From assembly GCA_044426075.1 (NCBI GenBank), contig JAWXUT010000100.1, positions 1 to 6,219 of the forward strand: 6,219 nt of DNA, read 5' to 3'. Positions 5,917 through 6,219 of this stretch are shown here, one piece after another. The position numbers and the translations under genes were made by a program. This DNA is from JAWXUT01 sp044426075 (GTDB lineage: Bacteria; Bacillota; Clostridia; Christensenellales; DTU072). The notes under the pieces are model-generated. The model was not told the DNA's origin. It was given only the letters and a program-made list of their open reading frames with translations, and ran no database searches. Positions within the stretch are counted from its first letter, which is position 1; the number at the start of each line of letters is the position of its first letter.

Positions 5917-6219
5917 AGTCCAAGTTCCTCCTTGCTCATTTGTGAAAGTGCAATTGACCTATATAATTCGCAGTTATGTACAAGATCTTCGTGCTTGCCT
6001 TGTGCCACAATGCTACCCTCATCAAGTACTATTATGTTGTCTGCATCCATTATAGTTCCAATACGCTGTGCAACAATAATTGTCGCGCTTTCTGTTGTTA
6101 TTTCTTTAAGTGCCGTTCTCAATTTTTTATCTGTCATAAAGTCAAGAGCACTGAAGCTATCGTCAAATATTAGCACTTCTGGTCTGCGAATAACAGCCCT
6201 CGCAATAGCCAACCTTTGT
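5913..6219 (-). CDS. ABC exporter half-transporter, degenerate-site subunit (LmrC/BmrC/TM287-like), C-terminal fragment
   Basis: Only the last 101 residues are in the window. The membrane domain, Walker A and most of the signature lie beyond position 6219. The visible part starts just inside the signature helix (QRLAIARAVIRRP). The Walker B end reads LIFDDSFSALD, with Asp (codon at 6159-6161) where the catalytic Glu normally stands. The switch region reads VAQRIGTI, with Gln (6066-6068) instead of His. These two substitutions together are the mark of the degenerate-site subunit in heterodimeric exporters such as LmrCD and TM287/288, so this is not a dead gene. The frame is open with no stop before 5913, and the stop overlaps the next gene's ATG by four bases (ATGA). 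The two subunits should be made together and assemble in the cytoplasmic membrane. Confidence 0.93.
   Translation of the reverse strand, partial: QRLAIARAVIRRPEVLIFDDSFSALDFMTDKKLRTALKEITTESATIIVAQRIGTIMDADNIIVLDEGSIVAQGKHEDLVHNCELYRSIALSQMSKEELGL

Noticed and set aside
5366..6055. 229-residue open frame on the plus strand
   Set aside because: It lies antisense to both ABC exporter genes and crosses their junction. It has no recognisable domain or ribosome binding site, while the opposite strand has unmistakable family motifs.
5913..6219. First exporter gene as a pseudogene because of lost catalytic residues
   Set aside because: The Asp and Gln substitutions are the usual pair in degenerate-site subunits of heterodimeric exporters. 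The frame is intact and coupled to its partner.

Overview
The window looks like a low-GC Gram-positive chromosome segment, probably from class Clostridia. The DNA is AT-rich, the ribosome binding sites are strong GGAGG types, the phosphoribosylpyrophosphate synthetase is the long form I associate with Clostridia/Lachnospiraceae, and the ABC exporter is an asymmetric two-gene pair of the LmrCD/BmrCD/TM287-288 kind. A species cannot be named from the sequence. All genes I can support lie on the minus strand, so transcription runs from position 6219 toward position 1. The plus-strand open frames are antisense shadows.

Right to left (transcription order): (1) 5913-6219 is the C-terminal end of the first ABC exporter half-transporter, with a degenerate ATPase site. 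(2) 3979-5916 is the complete second half-transporter with a canonical ATPase site, joined to the first by an ATGA overlap. (3) 3944-3976 is an intrinsic terminator that closes the exporter operon. (4) 3886-3914 is a sigma-A-type promoter for prs (2645-3802), which shares one base (TAATG) with a small beta-rich protein resembling DUF1934/YwiB (2202-2645). (5) 1864-2201 is an intergenic region with no obvious intrinsic terminator for the prs unit. It holds a near-consensus promoter (2037-2065) and a leader of about 165 nt with a 12-bp palindrome. (6) 1210-1863 is a UPF0173-type metallo-beta-lactamase-fold hydrolase, followed after 29 bp by (7) the gene for transcription terminator Rho (1-1180, C-terminus outside the window).

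The content is mostly housekeeping: PRPP supply for nucleotide synthesis, transcription termination, and an export pump. I see no mobile element, CRISPR array, tRNA, rRNA, toxin-antitoxin or defence system, and no convincing undescribed multi-gene system. The most distinctive item is Rho. It carries a lysine/proline/glutamine-rich, probably disordered insertion of about 110 residues with an AT-hook-like motif between its N-terminal helical domain and its RNA-binding domain. The placement of rho behind a metal-dependent hydrolase, the divergent long Prs, and the prs-DUF1934-like coupling are secondary points of interest.
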